A DNA stretch of 64,000 nt from Clostridium collagenovorans DSM 3089 (GCF_900130005.1 NZ_FQXP01000010.1:1-64000); one strand, 5' to 3'; positions 46,068 through 55,639 are shown, counted from the first letter of the stretch. The notes: generated by a model from the letters alone, not told the origin. Made by a program: numbers and translations.

Positions 46068-46487
46068 ATGAGTAAGGAAAAAAAAGAAAATAAGCAAGAT
46101 AATTTTTTATTATATGTACCTTATAGAAAACATGATGAATGGGAAGTTAAAAAAGGTTTTGTGTATTTAATATTTCATCATGACAAAGCTGTTGAGAGAT
46201 TTATGAGATGGCTTATAAAGAAGCCTTCAGTTAGTGATATGAAATTTGATAGATTAGGAAGTTGTGTTTGGACTAATATGGATGGAAAAAATACAGTTTA
46301 TGAGATTGGACAGATATTACTTCAGCTTCCTGAACTTAAGAAGGAGTATGCTAATATAACAGAAGAAGATTATATTGATGGATGTCATCCCATTTATTCT
46401 AGATTAATAATGTACTTAAGATTTTTAAATAAAAAGGGATGGGCTCGTTTTAAACTTAAGGATGTAAATGTGGAATTTGATAATTAA
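46068..46487 (+). CDS. PqqD-like protein
   Basis: A 139-aa soluble protein. Residues ~60-135 resemble PqqD-type winged-helix domains (DRLGSCVWTNMDGKNTVYEIGQIL...LIMYLRFLNKKGWARF), which bind peptide substrates in ribosomal peptide modification systems but also occur stand-alone in Clostridia. The N-terminal 55 residues are charged and contain an LLYVPYRKHDEWEVKKG stretch. No radical SAM enzyme or precursor peptide gene is adjacent. ATG 46068 has GAGGTG upstream. The role is unknown; proximity to the OPT peptide transporter is suggestive only. Confidence 0.72.
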   Translation: MSKEKKENKQDNFLLYVPYRKHDEWEVKKGFVYLIFHHDKAVERFMRWLIKKPSVSDMKFDRLGSCVWTNMDGKNTVYEIGQILLQLPELKKEYANITEEDYIDGCHPIYSRLIMYLRFLNKKGWARFKLKDVNVEFDN

Positions 46488-46494
46488 AAAATAT

Positions 46495-46583
46495 AAAAAG
46501 CTGTTACACAAATGAAGTTAAAAGTAGCATATAAATATAATTATTTATATGTTAAATTTAAAATTTTAGTGAAACAGCTTTTT
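46495..46583. terminator. Bidirectional terminator between convergent genes
   Basis: AAAAAGCTGTT-CAC pairs with GTG-AACAGCTTTTT (46495-46509 with 46569-46583) and encloses a second stem CATATAAATA/TATTTATATG. T-runs are present on both strands, serving the PqqD-like gene (plus) and the PPDK regulator (minus). Confidence 0.82.
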
Positions 46584-46786
46584 AGTTTATATACTACATA
46601 ATATTGAAATTAGGTTACTTCACTATAACTTCTTTTGAATTTACTTTAAAGTTATATTTAAATAAGTAGCCTTTATTAGAACTTATGTCATTAATAAATA
46701 TAACTACTTATAAATTAAAGTTTAGAGTACTAATTGAATGTTGTATATAAGTAAGAGCATTATTGTTTTATTAAATATGTATATAA

Positions 46787-47605
46787 TTATTCTGGTTTTA
46801 TAGATTCTAAATGCTTTGTAATAAGTAGAGCAGTATCTTCTATGGCTCTATCTGTTACATCTATAGTCTTGCAACGTAAACGTTTAAAGATGTTATCAGC
46901 GTATTCTAGTTCTTCTAATATTCTACCTTCGTCTGCATAGGTATTTTTGCTTAAAGCAACAGTATACTTATCTAATCTGTGTTTTCTTATTTTAATAAGT
47001 TCTAAAGGATTTATAGTTAAAGCAATAACTCTTTTTCTATCAATTTCAAATAATTCTTCTGGCACAGGTGCCTCTGGAATTAAAGGAATATTTAATGCTT
47101 TGATACCTTTATTAGCTAAGCATAAACAAATTGGAGTTTTAGAGGTCCTTGATAATCCTATAAGTACAACATCAGCATGTTTAATTCCGCTATGATCCTT
47201 ACTATCATCATATTGTATAGCAAACTCCATAGCTTCAATCATTTTAAAGTAGTTTTCATCTACTTTCCATACAGCCCCAGGATTATAATCAGGCATTGTC
47301 TTTAAGAGAGAAGAAGCTACACTTATAACGGGTCCTAAAACATTGCTTATAGCTATGTTTTTTTCCACGCAACGTTGAGTTAAGAACTCTCTAACCTTTG
47401 GAAGTATTATAGTTGATACTATCATAATAGGGTTAGAAGTATTATTTAAATCTAGAGAATTGATGAAGGAATCCACAGCATCTAATGTTGTAAGATAAGA
47501 AACTCTCTTTACAATAACATCATGATGAAATTGTTGAGCAGAGGCACGAGCAACTAATTCAGCTGTTTCTCCGATTGAATCTGACACGGCATATATAGTT
47601 AACAT
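46787..47605 (-). CDS. Pyruvate, phosphate dikinase regulatory protein (kinase/phosphorylase)
   Basis: Bifunctional ADP-dependent kinase and Pi-dependent phosphorylase (DUF299 family) that switches pyruvate phosphate dikinase or PEP synthase off and on. The 272-aa protein begins with the family signature LTIYAVSDSIGETAELVARA, has the P-loop-like VVLIGLSRTSKTPICLCLANKG (with the conserved S/T-rich segment) and NIPLIPEAPVPEELF. ATG 47605 is preferred to the TTG four codons upstream because it is better spaced from the AAGGTTGGTG site. No ppdK gene is in the window. Confidence 0.92.
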   Translation of the reverse strand: MLTIYAVSDSIGETAELVARASAQQFHHDVIVKRVSYLTTLDAVDSFINSLDLNNTSNPIMIVSTIILPKVREFLTQRCVEKNIAISNVLGPVISVASSLLKTMPDYNPGAVWKVDENYFKMIEAMEFAIQYDDSKDHSGIKHADVVLIGLSRTSKTPICLCLANKGIKALNIPLIPEAPVPEELFEIDRKRVIALTINPLELIKIRKHRLDKYTVALSKNTYADEGRILEELEYADNIFKRLRCKTIDVTDRAIEDTALLITKHLESIKPE

Positions 47606-47636
47606 AATAAACACCAACCTTAAAGTATATTTAAAA

Positions 47637-47660
47637 TGGACAATAGAAAACTATTGTCCA
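47637..47660 (-). terminator. Terminator of the 65-aa protein gene
   Basis: A 10-bp perfect stem TGGACAATAG/CTATTGTCCA (47637-47646 with 47651-47660); on the minus strand TTTTAAAT follows. Confidence 0.75.
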
Positions 47661-47751
47661 TAAAATTCAGTTAGAAAATTTTAAATTTCCTTACTATTTA
47701 ATTATATTAGCCATGTATATAAAACTCAATAAAAAGTTGGTTAGTTAAAAG

Positions 47752-47949
47752 TTATCTGTGCTTTTTAGATGGATTAGCATCCTTAGTATAATTATCTCTA
47801 TTAGAGTCATAAGTATAGTCAAATTCAGCATTAACTATATTATTACAAACTATAGGGTCTGTAGCTGGGTCAGGCATATTTGGTGTAGTAAAAGTATTCA
47901 TATTAGGATTTTTGATTTTATCTCTAGTAGTTTTTTGATTTTTACTCAT
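47752..47949 (-). CDS. Small hydrophilic protein of unknown function
   Basis: A 65-aa polar protein (MSKNQKTTRDKIKNP...) rich in Asn, Asp, Lys and Thr, with no hydrophobic segment and one Cys. Its start at 47949 has AAGGAG 8 nt upstream, and a hairpin terminator lies 90 nt after the stop. That supports a real gene over the overlapping plus-strand frame. I do not recognise a family. Composition is like small spore or stress proteins, but this is not evidence of function. Confidence 0.6.
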   Translation of the reverse strand: MSKNQKTTRDKIKNPNMNTFTTPNMPDPATDPIVCNNIVNAEFDYTYDSNRDNYTKDANPSKKHR

Positions 47950-48130
47950 GTATATCACTCCTTATAAATTTATAAGATTAGTATTCCACTAAAATATAAA
48001 AACATAACTATTAAGAGTAATAACTTATTGTCAATAAAGTATAATATTAAGCTAAAAGACATAATATAAGGTTAAGTTTTAAAAGAAAAAAGTAAAGTAT
48101 AAATAATGCTTTCAAAATACCTTTGAGGTG

Positions 48131-48159
48131 TTGACAAAACACAGTTTTAGGAATAAGAT
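48131..48159 (+). promoter_or_regulatory. Promoter of the T-box-trpS transcript
   Basis: Consensus TTGACA (48131-48136), 17-bp spacer, TAAGAT (48154-48159), about 35 nt upstream of the T-box leader. Confidence 0.8.
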
Positions 48160-48189
48160 AGTTATAAAATATAAGAAATAAATATGGTA

Positions 48190-48450
48190 TTTAAAATCTG
48201 TGAAGAAAAGTAAGTAAGTTTAAAAACAGACTTTCAGCGAACTGCAAAGGGTGTGAGTGCAGTAGTTATGCTTAAATTGAATGGGTTTCTGAGATTGAGG
48301 ATGAAATTATAGTAGTTTTTCACGTAGGCTCTACGTTATAAGAGCAAGATATGATAAGTATCTATTGAGAGGAAGTTTTTAACTTCTGAAAATTAGGTGG
48401 TACCGCGTTAATTACGCCCTATGATTATTAAAGAATCATAGGGCTTTTAT
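48190..48450 (+). promoter_or_regulatory. T-box riboswitch (tryptophan-specific)
   Basis: The leader carries the T-box AGGTGGTACCGCG (48395-48407), whose TGG-type bulge pairs with the uncharged tRNA end, preceded by a long stem I with an AGTA element (about 48260). The likely specifier codon is TGG at 48282-48284 (within GAATGGGTT). It ends with an 11-bp terminator (48416-48426 with 48434-48444) and TTTT. Uncharged tRNA-Trp would favour the antiterminator and let trpS be transcribed. The specifier fits the downstream gene. Confidence 0.93.
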
Positions 48451-48553
48451 ATTATAAAAAAATATGAAATACATTTATTAATTAAAAATAAAATTTTAAG
48501 AATTTAAAATGACTATAATATATAGCTTAATTTGAAAAGAAGGGATGATAGAA

Positions 48554-49552
48554 ATGGAAGAAAATAAGAAAGTAATATTTAGTGGTATACAGCCATCAGG
48601 AGATTTAACTTTAGGAAACTATTTAGGAGCATTAAAAAACTGGGTTAAACTTCAAGAACAATATGAATGTTATTTTTGCGTAGTAGATTTACATGCTATA
48701 ACAGTTAAACAAGAACCTAAAGATTTAAGAAAGAGAACTTTAGAATTATTAGCTATTTATATAGCTACAGGTATAGATCCAGAAAAAAATACTTTATTTA
48801 TACAATCACATGTGCCAGCACATAGTGAATGTGCATGGTTATTAACATGTTCATCATATATGGGTGAATTAGGTAGAATGACTCAATATAAAGATAAGTC
48901 TAAGAAGGCAGGAGACAATATAGGGGCAGGCTTATTCACTTATCCTGTATTGATGGCAGCAGATATATTATTATATCAAACTGACTTAGTTCCAGTTGGA
49001 AAGGATCAAACTCAACACTTAGAACTTGCTAGAGATTTAGCTGATAGATTTAACAAGGTATATAGCCCAACCTTTAAGGTTCCAGATGGATATATACCAG
49101 AGGCTGGGGCTAAGATTATGAGCTTACAAGATCCAGCTAGAAAGATGTCTAAATCAGATGATAATCCAAATAGCTATATCTTAATGATGGATGACCCAGA
49201 TACTATAAGAAGAAAAGTAAATAGAGCAGTTACAGATAGTTTAGGAGTAGTTAAGTACTGTGATGAGCAACCAGGAGTTAAAAACCTTATGACTATTTTA
49301 GGGTGTATTACAGGTATGACTAAGGAAGAAATAGAAGCTAAATATGAAGGTAAAGGGTATTCAGAGTTTAAGTCTGATGTAGCAGAAGCTATAGTTAAGG
49401 AACTTGAACCAATTCAAAATAGAGTTAATGACTTATTGGTAAATAAAAAAGAGTTAGAAGAGATATATACTAGAGGTGCAGAAAAGGCTGAGTATGTTTC
49501 AAGAAAAACTTTAAGAAAAATGCAAAAGAAAATAGGATTTATTCCTAGATAA
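48554..49552 (+). CDS. trpS: Tryptophan-tRNA ligase
   Basis: Class I aminoacyl-tRNA synthetase that charges tRNA-Trp. The 332-aa protein has SGIQPSGDLTLGNYLGAL (HIGH-type), the Trp-site region around GLFTYPVLMAADILLYQTDLVPVG, DQTQHLELARDLA, and the KMSKS signature RKMSKSDDNP. ATG 48554 is favoured: GAAGGG ends 9 nt before it, whereas ATG 48545 touches the site. It is controlled by the T-box leader at 48190-48450. Confidence 0.95.
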   Translation: MEENKKVIFSGIQPSGDLTLGNYLGALKNWVKLQEQYECYFCVVDLHAITVKQEPKDLRKRTLELLAIYIATGIDPEKNTLFIQSHVPAHSECAWLLTCSSYMGELGRMTQYKDKSKKAGDNIGAGLFTYPVLMAADILLYQTDLVPVGKDQTQHLELARDLADRFNKVYSPTFKVPDGYIPEAGAKIMSLQDPARKMSKSDDNPNSYILMMDDPDTIRRKVNRAVTDSLGVVKYCDEQPGVKNLMTILGCITGMTKEEIEAKYEGKGYSEFKSDVAEAIVKELEPIQNRVNDLLVNKKELEEIYTRGAEKAEYVSRKTLRKMQKKIGFIPR

Positions 49553-49593
49553 TTTTATAAGTTAATATTAAAAAAGTAAAACTTAAAAATTAG

Positions 49594-49650
49594 GCTTAGG
49601 TAGAAACCTTGATTTATAGATTTATAATTGAATGGTATACCTAAGCTTTT
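49594..49650 (+). terminator. Terminator after trpS
   Basis: GCTTAGGTA pairs with TACCTAAGC (49594-49602 with 49638-49646) across a long loop, then TTTT. A further small hairpin without T-run (about 49677-49711) lies in the gap before 49896. Confidence 0.7.
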
Positions 49651-49895
49651 AATTTTATATTAGATATAGTTAAGGTATTATGGAGAGAGGTTTTCAACTC
49701 TTTCATAATAAATATAAAAGAATTTATTTTAATATAGAGGTACTTAGTTACAAGATATAACATGAGTATTTATTACATAAATGAAATTAAAAAGATTTGA
49801 AGGAAAATTATTTTAATAATTATTGTTACATTGAAAAACATACGAAAAATTGATATAATATAATCCTTGATTAAAAACAGATGGAGGCTAAAATC

Positions 49896-50447
49896 ATGAC
49901 AACTAGGATTGCAATACTAGGTGGACCAAGATGTGGGAAAACAACACTTATGCAACAATTATATGTAGATATGAAGGTGAAAGGGTTAGATGTTGGATGT
50001 GAACCAGAATATTCTACTCTTTATTTAAAAGAGAAAGGTATGATTGAAAGTATATCAGAGCAATATGGTATATATCTTGGACAATCCATGCTAGAGGAAT
50101 CTTTAAGCGTTCATGACTATGCTGTTACTGACTATGCAACCTTTATACCTTATGTTTATGGTAGATTTATGTTGGGTAGCAAAGAAAGAAGCAAAAAGGA
50201 AATTGAGATTTTAAAAGATTTATATAAATTAGCCTTAAGGGATATATCTAAATATGATTACATTTTTTATGTTGGTAGAGAATTTGGATATGAACAAGAT
50301 GGCATAAGATGGCAAAATGAACAACTGGCAATAGCAATAGACGAAGCTATAAAACAGTTTTTAGATGCAGAACATATAAAGTACATAGAATTAAATGGTG
50401 ACACCAAGGAAAGAGCTAATACAGCTATGGAGATTATGTCTCTATAG
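49896..50447 (+). CDS. P-loop ATPase/kinase-like protein (NadR-like AAA domain)
   Basis: A 183-aa soluble P-loop protein: Walker A GGPRCGKTTLMQQL near the N-terminus, a possible Walker B in HDYAVTDYATF, and a KYDYIFYVGREFGYEQDGIRWQNEQLAIAIDEAI segment like the NadR/kinase-type AAA_28 domain (metabolite kinase-like). No NMN or DNA-binding domain is attached, so the substrate is unknown. ATG 49896 is chosen since GGAGG (49883-49887) lies in front of it and overlaps the earlier ATG 49881. Confidence 0.7.
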   Translation: MTTRIAILGGPRCGKTTLMQQLYVDMKVKGLDVGCEPEYSTLYLKEKGMIESISEQYGIYLGQSMLEESLSVHDYAVTDYATFIPYVYGRFMLGSKERSKKEIEILKDLYKLALRDISKYDYIFYVGREFGYEQDGIRWQNEQLAIAIDEAIKQFLDAEHIKYIELNGDTKERANTAMEIMSL

Positions 50448-50490
50448 TATTATATATGAATTGCCAAAATGCTAATTAAGTAATTAATAA

Positions 50491-50525
50491 TAAAAACCCA
50501 TGAGTTAACTCGTGGGTTTTTATTA
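50491..50525. terminator. Bidirectional terminator
   Basis: A stem AAAACCCATGAG/CTCGTGGGTTTT (one T-G pair) centred at 50506, with T-runs on both strands, between convergent genes. Confidence 0.85.
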
Positions 50526-50535
50526 TTAATAAGGA

Positions 50536-51405
50536 TTACTTATTTACATAAGGATTTATGTGAACCATACAATGTTTTACATCAGAGTTTTCTTCAACTA
50601 AGTTATGGACCTTTTGTGCTATATCATGTCCGGACTTGACGGGGATATCTGAATCTACGGAGATTTCTATATCTACATAGATTTTATTAGCGTGAAGTCT
50701 TGTTTTAAGCGTATCTATTTTTTTTACACCTTCAATAGATTTCACTTTATCCTCTATTTCAGAAACAATCTCTTCATTAGCAGACTGATCTATGACTTGA
50801 GCAATGCTTTGTTTTGCTATATCATAGCCTACCTTTAATATTAAAATACTTATTATTAAAGCAACTAATGAATCTAAGATTGGAAAACCTAATCTTGCAC
50901 CTATAATTCCTATTAAAGCACCTATAGAAGAAAGTGAGTCTGAACGATGATGCCAAGCATCTGCTTTTAAGGAAGAACTATTTATAATCTTTGCATATTT
51001 CATTGTGTAATGATACATCCATTCTTTAGTGATTATAGATATGATTGCACCTAATATAGCTAAAGAACCTGGTACTATATAGTTTCCAGCTAAAATATTT
51101 CTAACTCCAGAAACGCCTATTCCTATACCTACTGCTAAGAGCATAAGACTTAAGAATAAGGAGGATAAACTTTCGATTTTTTCGTGACCATATGGATGCT
51201 CCTTATCTTCAGGTTTATGAGAAAGCTTTAGTCCTATTATAACGCCTATTGTACTTACTACATCAGAAAAAGAGTGGACTCCATCTGCAAGCATTGCATT
51301 ACTTCTTGAAACAAATCCTATTAATATTTTTATGAAGGATAAAATAGCATTACCGATGATGGTTATTTTACTAACTTTAACCCCAATTTCCAGTCTGTCT
51401 TCCAT
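50536..51405 (-). CDS. Cation diffusion facilitator metal transporter
   Basis: A 289-aa CDF exporter of classical length with six membrane helices and a C-terminal cytosolic ferredoxin-like domain. Metal-site motifs: ADGVHSFSDVV in helix 2 (HxxxD), HPYGHEKIE, and ADAWHHRSDS in helix 5 (HxxxD). The HxxxD pair is the zinc/iron type, unlike the DxxxD pair of the other CDF at 21811-22998, so the two probably handle different metals. Start 51405 has AGAGGAGGA upstream. Confidence 0.92.
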   Translation of the reverse strand: MEDRLEIGVKVSKITIIGNAILSFIKILIGFVSRSNAMLADGVHSFSDVVSTIGVIIGLKLSHKPEDKEHPYGHEKIESLSSLFLSLMLLAVGIGIGVSGVRNILAGNYIVPGSLAILGAIISIITKEWMYHYTMKYAKIINSSSLKADAWHHRSDSLSSIGALIGIIGARLGFPILDSLVALIISILILKVGYDIAKQSIAQVIDQSANEEIVSEIEDKVKSIEGVKKIDTLKTRLHANKIYVDIEISVDSDIPVKSGHDIAQKVHNLVEENSDVKHCMVHINPYVNK

Positions 51406-52044
51406 GGAATAATCCTCCTCTTATTATCAATTGAGTTTTAAAAAATAAAACTATACTAGTTATAGTACTATAAAAAATGAGAAATGTTAAGGGTTTTTGG
51501 AAAATAAGTTTAATGGATTTGATTATCAATTGAAAATGATATGAAGGTTTAATTGGGAATAAAAATGTTTTTCAATTGGAAAAAAATTCACTTGAATATG
51601 AAAATCAAAATAGTAATTAAATGAGCTTTTAATATATAATTTTTTAAATATAATATGTAGAAAAATATTTAACTTTATAAAAACTTGTGGATAAGTTGAC
51701 AGAGGGAAACAATATAGTTAAAATCAAAAGTGGTGTAATAGCAGATTTTAAGGATATAATAAAATATAAGGTATTTATTGAGTATTTATGTTTTAAATTA
51801 AGTATGTTAGTTTACACTTTATAGTATATGCAAAAATATAATATAAAGTTTCTATATATTATATTAAATTGAGTTAGGAGAATACCAATGTAAATTAAAC
51901 TTAAACTTTATATATTAATCAAATGAATTAATAAGGTATAAGAAATGTTTTAAATTATATTAAGTAGAAGTTTAAAGCATAACTTATTACTTGAATAAAG
52001 GAAAATAAGATTTATATAAGCTATATAGAAAAGGAGAAAATTAA
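51406..52044. other. AT-rich gap upstream of prfC with a start-stop element
   Basis: No gene is recognised. At 51876-51893 an AGGAG site is followed 7 nt later by ATG immediately followed by TAA, i.e. a minimal start-stop frame, about 150 nt before prfC. It may be chance in AT-rich DNA. Confidence 0.4.
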
Positions 52045-53634
52045 GTGGAAGAGTTAATAAATAAGATTAAAAAGAGAAGAACCTTTGCTATAATATCTCA
52101 CCCCGATGCTGGTAAGACTACTTTAACAGAGAAGTTCTTATTATACGGAGGAGCTATTAGAGAAGCTGGTTCTGTTAAATCAAGAAAGGCTGCTAAGCAT
52201 GCTGTTTCAGACTGGATGGAGATAGAAAAGCAAAGAGGTATCTCTGTTACATCTTCAGTTATGCAGTTTAATTATGATGGGTTCTGTGTAAACATTCTAG
52301 ATACACCAGGACACCAAGACTTCAGTGAGGATACTTATAGAACACTTATTGCTGCAGATAGTGCAGTAATGGTAGTTGATGGAGCAAAGGGTGTTGAGGC
52401 ACAAACAAGAAAGTTATTCCACGTTTGTAGTATGAGAGAAATACCTATCTTTACCTTAATAAATAAGTTAGATAGAGAAATTAGAGATCCTTTCGAACTT
52501 ATGGAGGATATTGAAAATGAATTAGGTATTAAATCTTATCCAATGAACTGGCCAATTGGATGTGGTAGAGAATTTAAAGGTGTTTATAACAGAGAAAATA
52601 AAGAGATTCAATTATTTAATGGTGGAAACCATGGACAATCACAAGTTGAGAATATTGTGGTAAAACTTGATGATCCTAAAGCAGAAGACATTTTAGGAGA
52701 ATCTTACTATAATAAACTTTTAGAAGATATAGAACTTCTTGATATAGCTGGAGATGAGTTTGATTTTGATAAAGTTGTAAACGGACAAATGACTCCAGTA
52801 TTCTTTGGAAGTGCTATAACTAACTTTGGTATAGAACCATTTTTAAATGACTTCTTAAAGTTAACATTACCTCCATCACCTAGAAATAGTGATATAGGGG
52901 AAATTGATATTTACGAAGAGCCATTTTCAGCCTTTGTATTTAAAATTCAAGCTAATATGAATAAGGCACATAGAGATAGAATAGCCTTTATGAGAATTTG
53001 TTCAGGTAAGTTTGAAAAAGGCTTAGAAGTTAACCACGTTCAAGGGGGAGATAAGATTAGATTAACTCAACCTCAACAATTCTTAGCACAAGATAGAGAA
53101 ATAATAGAAGAGGCTTATGCAGGAGATATTATAGGGGTATTCGATCCAGGTATTTTCAGTATAGGAGATACATTATGCAAGAATCCTAAGAAATTTAAAT
53201 TTGAGGGTATACCAAGCTTTGCTCCTGAGCATTTTGCTAGAGTTAAACCTGTAGATACAATGAAGAGAAAGCAATTCATTAAAGGTATAACTCAAATATC
53301 TCAAGAGGGTGCTATACAGGTATTTAAGCTACCTTTCATGGGTGTAGAGGAAATTATAGTTGGAGTTGTTGGTGTACTTCAATTTGAAGTTTTAGAGTAC
53401 AGACTTAAGAATGAGTATAATGTTGATATCAAAATGGAGAGACAGGGTTATACTAATATAAGATGGATTGAAGAGTCACCTATGGCTGTTGATAAGTTAA
53501 ACTTAACAAGCGATACTAAGTTAGTTAAGGATTTAAGAGACAGAGATATTTTATTATTCCATAATGAGTGGGGAATAAGCTGGGCTTTAGATCATAATAA
53601 AGGATTAGTATTATCTAATATAGGAAAAGTTTAA
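52045..53634 (+). CDS. prfC: Peptide chain release factor 3
   Basis: Translational GTPase that recycles release factors RF1/RF2 after termination. The 529-aa protein has G1 SHPDAGKTTL, the switch region RGISVTSSV, G3 DTPGHQDF, G4 NKLDRE, and RF3-specific C-terminal domains (QFEVLEYRLKNEYNVD). Length matches RF3. It starts at GTG 52045 with AAGGAG 8 nt upstream. Confidence 0.96.
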   Translation: MEELINKIKKRRTFAIISHPDAGKTTLTEKFLLYGGAIREAGSVKSRKAAKHAVSDWMEIEKQRGISVTSSVMQFNYDGFCVNILDTPGHQDFSEDTYRTLIAADSAVMVVDGAKGVEAQTRKLFHVCSMREIPIFTLINKLDREIRDPFELMEDIENELGIKSYPMNWPIGCGREFKGVYNRENKEIQLFNGGNHGQSQVENIVVKLDDPKAEDILGESYYNKLLEDIELLDIAGDEFDFDKVVNGQMTPVFFGSAITNFGIEPFLNDFLKLTLPPSPRNSDIGEIDIYEEPFSAFVFKIQANMNKAHRDRIAFMRICSGKFEKGLEVNHVQGGDKIRLTQPQQFLAQDREIIEEAYAGDIIGVFDPGIFSIGDTLCKNPKKFKFEGIPSFAPEHFARVKPVDTMKRKQFIKGITQISQEGAIQVFKLPFMGVEEIIVGVVGVLQFEVLEYRLKNEYNVDIKMERQGYTNIRWIEESPMAVDKLNLTSDTKLVKDLRDRDILLFHNEWGISWALDHNKGLVLSNIGKV

Positions 53635-53744
53635 AAAAGAAAAAATTTAAAAAAGCTAAGAGAGAATAGATAAAACTAAAAAAGAGGTAAGATAACAATC
53701 TTTAATTTTGATTTTTATCATGTATTTTTGTTTTTTAGTTTTAA

Positions 53745-53849
53745 TGGGACTGTAGCATAAAAGTTTAATAATGATATATAATAAAGTATTTCTTATGAAA
53801 TATTATATATATTATTATTATATTCTTTATTGTTATAGTCCCATTTTTA
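53745..53849 (+). terminator. Terminator after prfC
   Basis: TGGGACTGTA pairs with TATAGTCCCA (53745-53754 with 53834-53843) around an AT-rich inner hairpin, followed by TTTTTA. A purine-rich stretch resembling the repeat tracts at 3618 and 9310 (AAGAGAGAATAGATAAAAC...) lies at about 53653-53693. Confidence 0.75.
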
Positions 53850-53902
53850 TTGAGTATTAATTTAAAATATAATTAATAATTAAATTGTATAATTTAAATT
53901 AG

Positions 53903-54052
53903 TTACATATTCTTAGTTTTAACTCTTATGGTATCAACAATAAGTAAAAGTAATGTTCCTATAAGCAACACATTAAATACATGTATGCTACTATTGAACA
54001 TTAACATTATTAAGATGCTCATAGTAATTAAACCTAATATAAGTCTAATCAT
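53903..54052 (-). CDS. Putative 49-aa membrane protein
   Basis: A short frame encodes a hydrophobic 49-residue protein (MIRLILGLITMSILIMLMF..., ending in IRVKTKNM) with two predicted membrane segments and a positively charged tail. AGGAGGG lies 10-11 nt before the start, which supports translation. Unknown family. It is transcribed away from the next gene at 54277. Confidence 0.5.
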   Translation of the reverse strand: MIRLILGLITMSILIMLMFNSSIHVFNVLLIGTLLLLIVDTIRVKTKNM

Positions 54053-54276
54053 AAGTGTTCTACCCTCCTAGAGTCCATATTCAGACTGCCAAATCCACAA
54101 AAAATGAATTTTTAGTAGTTTAATCCTTTGTGTTTAATTTTCTTTGTAAAATATTCAATCTAGTTTATTGTTCCCAATAAACTTATTTTTATTTATTTTA
54201 TTAACTTGTAATTGAAAGACGTAAATATTGTATAATAATATTAAGATGGAAATAATCATACAATGGAGAAGTGATT

Positions 54277-55419
54277 ATGAATATAAATAAAGTGAAAAAT
54301 TTATTAAAGAAAGAAGAAAGTACTAAATTAGATTTTAAATTAACCATAGATTTATCCTTAGAAAGTGGTAAGAAGGAATTTGCTAAGGATGTAGCAGCTA
54401 TTGCAAATGCAAGAGGTGGAAGAGGATATTTAGTAATAGGTGTACAAGATAAAAGTAAAAATATAATAGGAATAGATCCTAATAATTATGGAGAAGAAAA
54501 AATTCAACAAATAATAAGTTCAAGAATAGATCCACCTGTACCAATATCCTTGGATTTTGTTCAAATAGAAGGAAAATATATTGCAGTAATAACAATATAT
54601 GATGGTAGGCAAAAGCCATATCAAATAAGAGAGAATGGAGCTTTTGTAATAAGAAGAGGCTCTACTACAGATTTCATGAGACGTGTTGAAGTTGCAAATT
54701 ATCTAACAGAAAGTTTTAATTTAGATGTAGAATTAGTTCCAGTAGTAAGAAGTAATATAGATCATATAAATAAGGATTTAGTTAAAGATTATATAAAGAA
54801 AAAAGGTATATATTTTAGTGAAAATGATTTTAATGAACTTATGGAGAATATAGGTATAGTAACTAGAGAAAAGGAAAGTGGAAAGTATATTGCAACCTTA
54901 GGTGGTTTATTAGTATTTTGCCAAGATAATAGCATATATCTTCCACATAATATGGTGAAAATAGTAAATAAGATTAATAAGGAATATAAAGAGAATTTCA
55001 TTGTGCAAGGTGATATAATTTCTATTATTGAAAAGAGTATGGAAATAATAGATGAAGTAATAGGAGATAATTTACTAATATCCAATGCAATTAATGAAGC
55101 TATAAAAAATGCAGTGTTATATAGAGATTATACGATTTTTGATAAATGCATAGAGGTTGAAATAAGTAAAAAGGGAATAATTATAACTAGTCCAGGAGCA
55201 ATGATGACTGAAAAATATAACAATTCCGTAAGTATAAGAAGAAACATGTGGATATATGAAAAAATTATAGTTATGGAAAGTACTAGATATGTTAAAAAGT
55301 ATAGTGGATTTGAGACTATGAAAAAGAACTTAAAACCAAAGGGAAGAGTTAGATTTATAAATTCTTTATCAGAAAACTGCTTTAAGGTTATATTTCCACC
55401 TATTAATAAAACAAAATAA
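54277..55419 (+). CDS. AlbA/Schlafen-like ATP-binding protein
   Basis: A 380-aa protein with an N-terminal divergent AlbA/Schlafen AAA_4-type domain (ESTKLDFKLTID...FAKDVAAIANARGGRGYLVIGV...AFVIRRGSTTDF) and a C-terminal GHKL-like ATPase-type segment (SNAINEAIKNAVLYRDY...IIITSPGAMM). Such proteins are often annotated as RNA-binding or transcriptional regulators; some act in phage defence. No partner gene is present and no function is assigned. ATG 54277 is 8 nt after TGGAG; the GTG at 54271 is too close to it. Confidence 0.75.
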   Translation: MNINKVKNLLKKEESTKLDFKLTIDLSLESGKKEFAKDVAAIANARGGRGYLVIGVQDKSKNIIGIDPNNYGEEKIQQIISSRIDPPVPISLDFVQIEGKYIAVITIYDGRQKPYQIRENGAFVIRRGSTTDFMRRVEVANYLTESFNLDVELVPVVRSNIDHINKDLVKDYIKKKGIYFSENDFNELMENIGIVTREKESGKYIATLGGLLVFCQDNSIYLPHNMVKIVNKINKEYKENFIVQGDIISIIEKSMEIIDEVIGDNLLISNAINEAIKNAVLYRDYTIFDKCIEVEISKKGIIITSPGAMMTEKYNNSVSIRRNMWIYEKIIVMESTRYVKKYSGFETMKKNLKPKGRVRFINSLSENCFKVIFPPINKTK

Positions 55420-55639
55420 GGAAATTTTCAATAAAAAATTAAAATTATAAAGTTATTTAATGTAGTATAAAAGGTTTTTATCAAGGATATTTATACAAAT
55501 TTTAAGTTATAAATATTTATAATTTAGAATAATATATATTAATAAGAAAATGGAATATAGAATCGTAAAATTAATTGAATATCTTATCCAGAACTATATT
55601 TTTCTAAAGTTTTATAATATTTTCAAGGGGGAAGCTCTA

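Noticed and set aside
47758..47967. Plus-strand frame overlapping the 65-aa gene
   Set aside because: It has no ribosome binding site or terminator; the minus-strand frame has both.
55550..55639. N-terminal extension of the small P-loop protein
   Set aside because: The strong AAGGGGGAAG site sits before ATG 55640, and the Walker A motif then falls at the usual distance from the start.
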